Positions 40,201 through 51,900 of a DNA stretch of 64,000 nt are shown piece by piece. How positions within the stretch are numbered: the stretch's first letter is position 1; every line of letters begins with the position of its first letter. The notes below the pieces were generated by a model, which made no database searches, was not told the origin of the DNA, and saw only the letters and a program-made list of their open reading frames with translations. Location: NCBI RefSeq assembly GCF_021018805.1, contig NC_086248.1, positions 99,533,239-99,597,238 of the forward strand, read 5' to 3'. A program made the position numbers and the translations under genes. Origin of the DNA: Prinia subflava (Eukaryota; Chordata; Aves; Passeriformes; Cisticolidae).

Positions 40201-43200
40201 AAAACCAATTCTTTACAAAAGATTTTCAATGAACTTGGAGAAGTGGAGGGAAAAGGGCTCCTCTGCAGTTTCTTAATGTTTGAAATCCATTCCTGAGTAC
40301 TTTCATCCCTAATTAAAGGTCACCTACTGGTTTGTGAACAACTGTTAATGAAGAGTTTAATTATCCAGATGACAGCTATAAAATCCTACTCCTGTGCTTG
40401 AATATTTTAAAGCAACAATGCCCAGATTTTCAAATATGTGCTTGTAGCCAAGTACTTAGACAAAAGCTCTCACGGAAGAAGAGTGTGTATGTGCAATTCC
40501 CATTTGCATACACAATGGGAGATTGCATATGCCCATATTAAAGATGCAAATCTGTGAGGAAGTTTGTACGTGCTTACTTGACCATTTGAACCTGACCCAC
40601 CTTTCTTTTCTGTTCTTTCATTCAGGGAGGGGAGGGATGGTTAAATTATTCCTTGAGGATAAATTATTTCACATTATTAACTCTTCTGAACAACAAAGCT
40701 GCATAAATTAAATGTAAGATTATCTGCTGTGTCCTCAGTGGAATGATTAGGAGGGAATCTACAGGAAAGGAATGTAGTCAAATGATTTGAAGACTTGCTA
40801 AATGGGATGCAAATCTCATTTTGAATTCCTAACAATCTCAAACACAGACCTGCCTTCTAATGAGTGAACTCTACTTGGCATATCTGTGCAACTCCCAGAG
40901 CAAAGCTGTGAAAAAAAGGGATCATGGTTCATTTTCTCTACTGAGTCAGGTTTTTGTTTTTATTGGCACTTTTTGACCAGGTGCTCCTGGTGCCCCTATT
41001 ACCTTTACCCACAGTGGCAATTTTCATGATGCTGCCTTTAGTCTGCCAAGCTGAAGTGGTCCCATTTCTCATTTCCCATCACAAAACCTGATGAATGTTT
41101 CTTGGGGAGGTCAGGTTTGGGTTCTCCACAAGGTGCATGCCTGAAGGAATGATGCTTCTATTGAAAAGATCAAGAAGTTGCTTTTTGTGTCCTTACTGCC
41201 AGCACAGTCTCTTTGTGTCACTCTGGTGATGGCACCGTATAGGCAAAGAGAATTGTAACTCTTTAACTCAGCATTTTTGGGGGCTTGGTGAAGACTAAAA
41301 TGCAATGAATGGCCACAATGAATGGCCACTCTACCCATAATAGACCAGTTCCTAGGTTTTTCCTGTGTATCAGAGCTAGGCTTTGATTCAGTTTCCTTGT
41401 TACCTTTGGCCTGTCTCTCCTATTTACATGAGCATATGTGCACACATAGACACACACTTACTTGTCTGATCAAAATACTAAACAAAAGAGAATTACAAGC
41501 CCTGGCTCTAAAAATAAGGGGAAAAAATTAGAATGCATCACAAAAGAAGAGCTGTTCATGTAACTTAAAGAGGAAAAATATGACTGTCTGAGTTCTGTCA
41601 GTGGTTAATATCTAATTTCATAAGAAATATGGGTTAATACAAGAGATTTGTTAAAACAAAGACAGGTCAGTCTTTCTGTGTTATTTGCTGAAGAGGTTTC
41701 AAGCACACCTTTCTGTGCTTTGTTAACTCTCCAGGAGGCTGCAGGAGGGCTTTCTCTGCAGAGTCTCTCATCCGTAGGTCACAGTGACCTGACTGTGGGG
41801 CCTGCACATAAATGGAGCTCTCCAGATAAGCAGCACAACATTTATTGCATACTTTGTCACCATATCTTTGGCCACACGCTTGTTCTCAAGGCACTCAGTT
41901 TTGATATTGGTTTTATTAAAATAGATTTCAAAAAAGGAAATGTAAAATAGTTTAGAGATTGCAACATAAATGTTGTGTAAGAGCTGAGGAAATCCACACC
42001 AAACACCAGCAGGCTTTTTTGTACATTACAAGCATGGACAAAATGTATCTTGAGGTATTTTTTTCTTATACCACTTTTTCAAATAAAAACACTACTGAAA
42101 AAAAAGATACAAAAGGCTAATATCTCACACAGGGAAACACACACGTCCCACAGTGTCCCTCACAATTTGGAAGATTATTAACATTAAAATCAAAAGAATA
42201 GCTAAAGCCAAGGAGATCTAAGGACTAGAAGAGGGAGAATTCTTTCTTGGTAACTGCACAGTCAATCTCTCAGCTTTGCATCTGCCACCAAAGCTCCTGA
42301 GCAGCATGTGTAGGCAGGATGACATGTCCTCCATGAGGCAAGGTGCCCAATTTTGCAGGCTTTACTTGCTCCTCAAGTATCAACTCGTGTCCTCTGGAAG
42401 AAGTCCCATGGGCTAGGTGGCTCAATCTTTTGGGCCTTGGTCTTACTCTGGCTACAAGACACAACCCTGCGAAGTGTCTTTTCAGGGATGTTTATTAGAA
42501 AAACATATTTAACTGTCTCCTGATTCTGCAAATGTCTGGGCAATGGGTTTGCATGAAGTAGATGGTCTGTATCAAGCTCATGTGCCTGATGTATCTGTGA
42601 AAGGATTTACTAGACTGGCTTCTAGATTACTATGACTGTGCTTTCCTGAGCTGCCAGGCCTCATTCCTGGTAAGTGGACAGAGCTCAGGCAAAAAAGCAT
42701 GACGTGACACACTGTAACAGTTTTCCCAATTTATCATCAAAAGGGGGGTAGTATTTGCCAAAGACCATCCCTCATTTTTAGCCAAATGGTAGACTCAAGA
42801 CCCTTTAAAAATATAACTAGATTATTTGTCATTTTGGCATATCATCATTCAGTCACTTTCACTGGGATGGGTTTTAATGGCTGCAGACCAGCACACTGTA
42901 TATGACATAGAGCATTTGTGGAAAAAAAAATAAAAATTTCCTCTGAGTAGTCAGATGATCTTCCCAGAGATGAAGTGTCTTTCCCACTTTTCTCTTTCAT
43001 TCTTCCTTTTCCTGGATCATGGAGGGAGTGTTACTTGTGTTGAGTAATGAAATTTCCCCTGCCAAAACACAGTGTCTTTGATCTCCCCTGTTTTATGCAC
43101 TAGGGAGCTGATAGTTCCTTCCCCGGCTAGGACTGAATGAATAATCACCTCCTGTTGTTCACATAAGAATCAGATGCTGAAATGTGAAGCTGATGACAGG

Positions 43201-43606
43201 GGAAATTATGGATAGAAGCATCAAGATTTGCTACTGAAATTTTATGAGCTGTAGGTAGGGAACATTCGAAGCACATCACATTTAACCCTGAAGACTCCAA
43301 CCTTTTATCATTTCATGGGGAAGAACTGTGAGCTGTTTGTGAGATGGGAATGAAGCCCAGGCTGCTCACCTGGTGTTTTCATAATGCACACATATCCACA
43401 CAGAGACACATAATCGGCATGAGAAAACCCTACTCATCCATGAATCTTTGTTGCAATTTGGAATGATGAACCATGCAAAAATTAGATATTCAAATTATGT
43501 AAAAAGTCAGTCAGTACATTCATTGAGATGCTAGTAAAAACCCTTGTAAAATCAGGAAATCTTGATTAATTTTTTTTCTTTCTTCTTATAACCCTTTTCT
43601 GTTTGT

Positions 43607-43607
<1 letters not shown>
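34242..43607. other. Intergenic DNA between two T tracts
   Basis: Apart from the CCAT/CTCC microsatellite and an imperfect 9 bp inverted repeat-type palindrome near 37670-37688, nothing is recognised. All frames are short and without homology. Confidence 0.6.
36925..37021. repeat. (CCAT)17 microsatellite followed by a CTCC-rich tract
   Basis: Seventeen perfect CCAT units run 36925-36992, followed by an imperfect (CTCC)n stretch to about 37021. The long antisense open frame rich in Trp-Met-Asp-Gly here is only the repeat read as protein. Confidence 0.97.

Positions 43608-43640
<33 letters not shown>
43608..43640 (-). repeat. T33 homopolymer, poly(A)-tail-like on the FSHR strand
   Basis: A pure run of 33 T. 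On the minus strand AATAAA at 43672-43667 precedes the A tract by 26 nt, a typical cleavage distance. It lies 1.1 kb downstream of the FSHR stop on the same strand. A second T18 tract lies 72 bp away at 43713-43730. Confidence 0.85.
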
Positions 43641-43641
<1 letters not shown>

Positions 43642-43712
43642 GTATTTCAACATATGCAGCTTATGATTTATTTCAGGTCTTCCAATCTGGACACGACAAT
43701 GTATGTGTGAAA

Positions 43713-43730
43713 TTTTTTTTTTTTTTTTTT
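43713..43730. repeat. T18 homopolymer
   Basis: Eighteen T in a row, separated from the T33 tract by 72 bp of non-repetitive sequence. Confidence 0.9.
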
Positions 43731-44508
43731 GAAGGGAAGGAGAAATTCTAAAAGGATTATACAGAAAATTAGGATTTCACATGAACTTTTGTGCAGGGAT
43801 TTAAAAGCCACATCTAGATCCACTGTTCTTTGTGCAGCCCAGGCCAACAACACAAATGCTGCTGTATAGCAAACCTGCCTCACATGTCTTGGGGAGCAGC
43901 CCATTGACCCATGCTGGCATACTTAAGGCTTCCAGACACACAAGTGAATTCAACTTTGTGAAAACAGCTTTAGAGAACACCCTTTTTATTATGAAGGGTT
44001 TCTCTTGCCCTCGTTCTTGCTCTTTCTTACCTTGAAAACAAACCCTAAACCAGCCAACTCTTTAATACAAACTCAGACGAAACAGGTTTCTCTGAGCCTG
44101 CCAATCTAAACCAACACGAATACCACCCAAAGTGACACTTCTGTGCAGAGTAAGGCAGGTCCACACAGTGTGGAACAGCAAAGATCCAGCATAGCTGGAG
44201 ATGCCTCCTGCCTCCCTGCTGTGCTCAACAGAAATGGAAACATCACAAGATATTCTCATTCCTACCAAGTCTGTGCTAGAGGAGGGCTTAAACTGGCCTT
44301 CTGTCTCCTGTAACCCCAGGAGATATGATTAACAAAAAAAGCTAATTATCTGTATTGTTATAAAACAATTCACAGGAAAAGAAGTTAAGTCTATATATTT
44401 TTTGAAATTGTATATAACCACTACTTCATTCTCAATAAGCAACGAACATCTCCCTAGAATGAAGGGAATCTCTCCCTGCATGGTGGGAGATACCAGTTTA
44501 TGTCCTCA

Positions 44509-44514
44509 TTTATT
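44509..44514 (-). other. Candidate FSHR polyadenylation signal (AATAAA)
   Basis: The plus strand reads TTTATT, so the FSHR strand has AATAAA, 222 nt downstream of the TGA. It is the first canonical hexamer after the stop. Use cannot be shown from sequence alone. Confidence 0.35.
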
Positions 44515-44736
44515 TCTTGAGACAGTTCTACATGAAGACTTTGGCACTTTGTTCTTCAAGAACTAATGAAGATGATATGTCATCTTTGATGGTTGTTCAT
44601 TGAACAAAAATAGGAAACTGGAAATAATCTTTTTTCATAAAACATAAGTTTGCATTTTATGCTGAAGTCATTATTAAAATTCACATACTTGCAAATGATT
44701 AGCACTCTGCCTCAGACACAAATTTATGCAAGTGTT

Positions 44737-45964
44737 TCAGTTCAAGTGATTCAGGGGAACCAAAGAATAAATAGTGCCATCACTGTTTTTAGCTGCAGGA
44801 GGGCAATGGCCATTTCTTGTGTGGAAAGTATGAGCAGATGAGGAGATCTCTGTTCTGTAAATCTGGGCTTGCATTTCACAGCAACCAAACTTGCTCAAGA
44901 GAATGAAGAAATCCCTGCGGAAATTCTTTGTGAAAATGGCGTAGAGGAAAGGGTTAGCACAGGAATTGATGGGGTAGAACAAGACCAGGAGGATCTTGGA
45001 ATTGGACACTGTGATGAGAGGAACCTTGAGTGAGGCCGAAATGGCAAAGAAAGATATTGGTGCCATGCAGAGGAAGTCGGTGAAGATCAGTATGGCCATG
45101 CGCTTGGCGATCTTGGTGTCGCTGTTGGAAGAGACGACGTTGGGGTTTCGCACAGTGAAGTAGATGCAGGTGTAGCAGACGCAAATAACGACAAAGGCGA
45201 GTACATTCAGCACCAAGAGAAATATAACGTAAGCCTGGGCAAACGGTGTCTCTATGTCCATGGGCAGACAGATGCTGACCTTCATGTAGCTGCTGACCCC
45301 GAATATGGGAAGGAGTGCTGCTGTGAAAGCAAAGACCCAGCCAAAAGCCATGATGATGACGGCGTGCCGCAGGCGCAGCTTGCGGTGCAGCTGCATGGCG
45401 TAGGTGATGGTGTGCCAGCGCTCCAGGGTGATCACCGTCAGCGTGTACACCGACAGCTCGCTGGCAAACACCGTGAAGAACCCCGCAGCGTTGCATCCTG
45501 CCCCCGTCTGCCAGTCGATGGCATAGTTGTAGTACTGGCTTTTGGTCTGGATGTCTACAGAGGCAATAAACAGCAGGTAGATCCCTATGCAGAGGTCTGC
45601 AAAGGCCAGGTTGCACATTAGAAAGCGAGGAACAGTGAGTTTGTATTGACTGCTTATTAAAATAATGAGGACAACAGTGTTCCCAGTAATAGCTAAAATG
45701 TTGATGAACCATATCAGGACTCTCAGAATGTTGTATCCCATGATATCTTCACATGGATTGAAAGCATCAGGTTTAGGAGAGCAGGCTACCTTAACTACTT
45801 CATTGCATAAACCGTAGTCAAATTCATTCTCTGCTGGGTCAAATCCTATGCCGTAGTTAGAAATATAATCTTCAGCTGCAGACCTTCTCTGTAGTTTTTT
45901 GCCAGAGTTCTCCTCAAAGTCTTGCTTCACCTGAGATATGCTGCATATCGGATGTAATTCGGTC
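44737..45964 (-). CDS. FSHR: FSHR exon 10 (hinge, 7TM domain, C-terminal tail)
   Basis: The exon starts after acceptor TTTACAATTTCAG (AG at 45966-45965) and ends at the TGA at 44739-44737. The open frame runs on upstream to 46017, but that part is intron read-through. The hinge begins TELHPICS, lacks the two hinge sequons of human FSHR, and keeps the acidic tyrosine motif EFDYGLC that is sulphated in the family. The seven helices are complete. Visible landmarks are SELSVYTL in TM3, ERW at 45415-45423, [14 protein letters not shown] in TM6 and NPFLY at 44941-44955. The tail carries a CC pair (FGCCEMQAQ) suitable for palmitoylation and ends LVPLNHLN. Nothing suggests a pseudogene. A CpG-dense tract covers TM3 to the start of TM4. 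Confidence 0.98.
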
Positions 45965-48900
45965 CTGAAATTGTAAAAAGAGCAGAGTTGGAAGCTAAGA
46001 GACACAGTATGAGGCAAAAAACCAACACAAAATCATCCAGTTTCCATTTAACAGCTCACTTTTTCTGTTTAGCTGATTAGATAGATTACCCTGGAGCCTG
46101 AAATTAATAGTGCGGCTGGTCCCTATTTATAAAATACTACAAGAGCATGTAAATGACTTGGAAACATCATAAACTGCATGGGGAAGGAAAACCTAATGTT
46201 TGCCTAATGCTCACAAAGTAGTTATCCACCTGGATAACACACTCTGTAAGAAGCCTCCCTGATTTGAAACAAATTTCTCACCTCAGCTGTCACATGACAA
46301 GCTGATTTGTGCATAGGGGAAATGCATGACAATGAACACCAACGTAAGACTGAGCTTTGAGGCATGAGTCAAGTCAGCTGTGCTCATAAGGAGTCTGTAT
46401 AACCACAATAATGCTACTGTCTCCTAGAGTTATTTTCAAATTCTCTTTTTCCTAAAGGTTTTGACCACCACCACTGTCTTATAACTCTGTCAGGGCACAT
46501 AACTCCATTTTGTGCTGTTCGTTTTTAGTACCTCACATCATGTTAGTGACTAGCCAGTAACACAAGTAAATAGCATAAATAAATTCACGCAGCTTTCCAG
46601 ATAATCTCTAGACAACAGGTGCCAACAGAAACACAAGGCATAGGAGACCATTTTGCTTAAAATAGTTTTTTAAAAGAAGTACATTAGTAATCAAGTGAAG
46701 CCAAACCAAACCAAACCAAACCAAACCAAACCAAACCAAACCAAACCAAACCAAACCAAACCAAACCAAATGTTTTAATGGAAACAGTAGTTGCTTTTGT
46801 TTCTGTCAGAAAATATTTCTAAACATTTCAAGAATTTTTAATACCACAGGTAAATATTAGCATTTTTGATAGTTTTGTATTTGGCTTTATTCTGTAGAGT
46901 ATTAGCTCTATGTCCTTCTCCATATCTAGACCTACAGAAGAAACAAATATCTTGGCTGAGATGATGAAAAGATGATCAGCTCCAACAAGACTGCAAATAT
47001 TAAGAAATATCAAGTATAAACATGAAATGAACAATGAATTTTTACAACAGCTCTGTGGCTGCCTTAGAATTTGGCTGTCCCATGAACTTGCATCCACAGT
47101 TTTGGATGCAGACCTAATCTGAATTATGGAATAACACAGTTGAAATTTTGTTGTAAAACCAGTCCAGTTCAGCTCTGCCTACATTCAGCTACAACCCAGA
47201 CTGCAGTTTAGATGTGTAATTTCTAGGACAGGACCCCAGCTTATCTCCCACCCTGACTCTGAGTACAGCTGACAGAAGAATTCTCTAGGCAAGTAAAGCT
47301 AAAATTTTGAACTGGTAGCAGCCTAAAAGGGAAAATTCCTCTTTGTAACCTAATTTTACCCTTTGACTTTCTGCACTCACTATGTCTTCAAAAAATTGAG
47401 TTTAAAGGGTCTGCAAAACAGGAAAACTAATGAAGGTCCAGCACCAGAAGGTGAGGGACATTTCCCATGAGATTCTGAACATCCTCTACTATTATCAATA
47501 TTTTTTATCTTGCCTGTCAACTGAGTCAGAAAACTGATTTTCTGTGAGGTCAAATATGCACTATGAAGGTCACAGTAGCAATAACAAGGCATTACATTTT
47601 GCTCTCCTGTGTTCTACTCGCATAAGGATGAGTGAAGGGTCCAGAGTATTGATCAATATATCAACAGTTCTCTGGCTGAAAGGGAATATAAGCTTCCAAG
47701 GAGCAATAACAGGAGAAAAAGTCCCTCATTTTTTAGTGCAACAGGCACTTGGGGGCACTGAAAGCTACAGCAATTGGTGGTTCTTTGAAAATGAACCGAG
47801 GGAAATGTTTGTAGCCAATCATTTCTCAGCATGAGGTAAAAATAAACTTTTTCTAAAATTTTGAGGTACTGCCTGGACCTAAATATATACTCAGGCAAGA
47901 GTGCTATGTAAGGACAATTGAATATTTTTGATTGCTACAATTCATTAATTCTTACCTTAATTTTACAGCCAGTGTCCCAAATAAAACCCGAGTTCCAAGG
48001 AATAAGGTGCTTGCTCCAAGGAAGGGTAACAAGGAGTGTCCTGATGGTTCCCTTTATTGGAAGCAGGTAAGATAAAACTCCCAAGGGAAGGAAGAGTCAT
48101 CCTCTGATACTGACTCCTTGTCATATCTTTGCCCTGTGTTTCTCATCCTTTGGGGTGTGCAGTGCATTTAGAGCAACAAGTCAAACATTATTTGCCAAGG
48201 GATGTGTGGGTCCTTGCTTCCTGTTGTGACTGTGGGTGTCATAATACAGTTAATTTATTCCCTCTCTTTGTAAAATTTTCTTACTGTTTAACATTATTTT
48301 CAAGTAAGCTCAAGTAAACTAGAAAAATAAACTGGAGAAAGGGCAACTTAGAGAACAAAAATGAAATTGGCAGAGTGCTCTTAACAAAACAAAAATTACT
48401 ACCCTTCTACAAGTTGTTATTTAAGTTGTTATTTTATGCGCCTCGTCTGGATCTGGTGGCAGCAGGATCTTGTGTGCTGAGAAACACTCTCAGCAGAATA
48501 AATAGTCTTGACCTATGTTCTGAAATAAGGCCTATTCAAACCAATCATCCTCACCAAAAAGTGCCATTAAGTGAGTTGTGAGCAACTGATAGTATGTTCT
48601 TGTGAGACAGGCCCGAACACCATTCGTGATGCTGCCACATTTTTTGAAAAAATAGGATTTCAAGTGACAGCTCCTCCAAAGAATAACGATCAAGTGTAAG
48701 GACAGAGTCATATCAATGCCATTCTTTTGGGCAGAGGGTGATCTTTATGTCAAAGAAAGCCAAAGTCTTGCTGAAGTTCATAATGGTCTGTGTCAAGTTG
48801 AGGATTTTAACATCCGGCCTCTGCCCTATCCACACTTCAAGGATATTATTTTCCAGTCACAGAAAAACGTGAGGGGAGTTCAACGTACTGTGCTAGACTT

Positions 48901-51900
48901 GTCTCAAGAATGCAGCTTGCCTTCTCTTAGGCCAGTACCACAATATTCCATTGTGATCAAACTACAGACCAATATTTAGCATATAGTCCTTACTGGAATG
49001 AGAAAAACATCAAAACAGTCTTATGTTTTAACATGTGTCTCAGACTGACAGAGCTCTGCTTGATGTGGCATCCTCCAAAACTTAGGAAGCACTGTTGCTG
49101 TAACAGGTTTAAGTTTTCCATTATCACACTAGCATCTGCTAGTCTGCTGCAGACATTTTTTTGGAGAAGTGATTGAGAATGATCCACTATGGTAACTTTG
49201 TCTAGGGCCTTGAGAGCTGCAAAACTCTCCAAAAGGGGAAATCAAACAGGAATGGGTAGCCAGAAAGGGGCTGCACATCCCTGTCTTGATTCCTTCCCAG
49301 AGTTCCCATGTGAACATCAGCTGCTGCTGTGATCCTTGGAAATGCAATCTGGGGATGATGAGGCATCATTTTTATACTCCCTGGACTACCAGGAAGAATT
49401 CTGTGTGCCAAATGGCCACCAGGAATGACCATCTCCTGTGAAAGTGAACGACCAGCCAGGTCACACCAGGCACCACAAGCAATGCCCGCTGTGCTGAGCC
49501 AAGCACAGCTCTTACCAAAGGAATATTGAGCGATCAAGTACTATGCCAACTATCAATAACTTTTAAACAGCCTGAGCAGCCTTCAGTGCACATGCAGCTT
49601 GTGTCAGCTGTCATGAAAACTGCTTTGAAATGAAAGAGGCTGTAGCTACAGTATGTATGTGTGACTAATCTCTGCTGAAGTGTACAGTAATACTTTCAGT
49701 CTTCAAACCAAACACATGCATCCACTTCTCCCTTTAATCTGGGGAGAGAATCTCTGTTTCACACCAATTTCAGTACAAGAGACATGACTGTATGAAAGAA
49801 ATGACAATTTTTAATTATTATAAAAAGCAGCTGACAGGAAAGGATCATCTAAATATGTTCTCATAATTTTGCATGTATGCTTATGTTTGGTAGAAAATAT
49901 TAACAATTAAAGGCATAGATAAATATGTTCAATTTTGTTCTGTTGATCAGGGTGGTACAGTTGTGACCAGACTTGCTCCAGAAGCAGCCCCACCTTGGCA
50001 TGGTGCTCCAGCCCAGTCTGGAACATCCGCAGCGGGGCTATGTGAGCTCTTCAAGGTCTCTTGGCATTTCTTTGTAAAATTACACTTACCCAGGCTGTGG
50101 AAGGGGCTGTGTTATGTTCTCCTTGCCTTTGGAAGCCAGGGAAAGGCTTCCAAAATTGCTATACTAAGGGGGAAGGGAGTGCTGTGGACTTCAATTCCAT
50201 GTAGCGAGTGTGTGGCATGGAAGTTCTTCAAAGCCCAAGTGAGGGGACTAGATACTGAGAGCTTACCACAGGGTCAGGGCTATTTCCTCCTGTAGCTGTC
50301 CTTCAGTAGCAACCCTTACTTTGTTTTTGAAAAGTCCAATTGCCTGTTTGAAGGGGTGGATTCTGGGATATGGGTCCTGATTAGCCCAAGCAGCCCAGAA
50401 CCCAAGTACCTTCAGAAATATAAATCACAGTGATATCAGTTCGTTTGCAGATCCAGAACTAAACACGCTTTCACTGGACTCATTGGAAAATAACACTTTG
50501 CCACCAGTTCTGGAAGGGATGGACCCATTTCTGCTTAGAAGCCACCAGGCACTGTGTCTGCATAAGACTGCACAAGTGTGTGAAAACATTGCCTGCTGAT
50601 CAACTGTTCTAGTGAAAACTTAGCATTTTGGATGAAAACTAGGTGATGGAAGATGCATTCTGTCAGATACTTCTGTTATCACTACAGTCTCCAGCATCAC
50701 ACTTGCATTCTTTCCACAGTTTTGTAAACACATGTAGATGATATTTATTAGCTATCAGCCAACTCAATTTTCCTCCTTTGTCTGGTGACAATAGAATACT
50801 AAAAGAAAAGTAAATGGCTATTAAGGGTATTAAAATAGAGATGCTAACAGTTTATGTTTTCTCTGCATGGTTTTACTTTTCTTTGAAGTTTGTGCCACTT
50901 CTGAAGATGATGCCTTAAATTGTAACAATGATTCATAGTTTTTTTCCTGCCATGGCAAAGTCCAAGTCTTTCAGGACATACAGAAGAATTTCAAACAGTA
51001 AACAAGGGGTTTTGTAGGTACCGGTTCCTCATGTTTTCCAGTGGCACAGATTCAGGAGGTTCATTAATTACGAAATGTGAACATTTCAAGACTGTATGAC
51101 TGAGGTGAAAATACTCAATGAGAATCACTGATACCTAAAGTCTCACCCCAACTTGCTAATGGAAAATTAAAAACAGCACGGAAAATTACCTTTGCAGTCT
51201 AAAAAGACACCTTAGCCTCCTACCCTGCTCTGTTGATTTGTATGAAATGGATCTGCCCTGAAAACATGTCCCAAAATGCTGTGAGTATGAACTCAACAGA
51301 TAATGTATCCGTGATGCTTGGCTGGGCAGTGCTCCAGCATCAATGAGGCTTTCTGAAAGAAGAGTTTGGGATCACTCAGTGGTCCCGTTGCTCTCCTGGA
51401 CTGATGAACAAGTGTTGACTAGCTTCTCTGCAAACACAGCCTTCTCTCCAGTTTCCTTCTGAAAAAGTTATCAGATGTTTTCTGTTTAATGTCTTCGGTG
51501 TGGCTGCAGGCTGGTCCCAGTGGAAGATGGATTTATGACAGGTGAGGGCAGGGTTGTGTCTATTAAAATTTAACAATTCCCTGCAATGGAGAGGCAGTGC
51601 ACTGTGTAGCATGCATAAACCTGTATTTATTGTGTATTCATTTATTTCCATCCATTTACTTACCTGCACTGAAGAGACCCTTTTTATGGACATTTTGAGG
51701 AATTTTATTTAATTCACTATCAACTGCTGAAAAGCACCAAAAAGAAAAACAAATTAATTCACTTACTTTTGTCTTTTCCAGCTTGTAAATGCACAGCAAT
51801 GGCTAGGATAGGTGAAGTTTGCCTCAATCAAAGATCTAAATTTGCTTAAGTCAGGAAGCTTTTTTAAATTGTATGTAGACCTTGCTCTTAGCTTCTTAAT

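Larger units (their letters stand above)
43641..44736 (-). other. FSHR 3' flank and probable 3' UTR
   Basis: This is AT-rich non-coding sequence immediately after the stop codon. Minus-strand AATAAA signals occur at 44514-44509 (222 nt past the stop), 43990-43985 and 43672-43667, with an ATTAAA at 44066-44061. I cannot tell which is used. The AATAAA at 44514-44509 would give a short 3' UTR; mammalian FSHR uses more than one polyadenylation site. No other coding sequence is seen here. Confidence 0.5.

Noticed and set aside
45364..45621. 85-codon plus-strand frame inside FSHR exon 10
   Set aside because: Antisense shadow of the CpG-rich TM2-TM4 coding sequence.
44954..45712. 252-codon open frame on the minus strand in another frame of FSHR exon 10
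   Set aside because: It overlaps the conserved 7TM coding sequence, its product is His/Arg/Leu-rich with no family resemblance, and it is explained by the GC-rich, stop-poor codons of FSHR.
45965..46017. Start of the exon 10 open frame at the Met at 46017
   Set aside because: The first 18 codons lie upstream of a good acceptor (AG at 45966-45965), and exon 9 joins in frame at 45964. This Met is intron read-through, not the true start.
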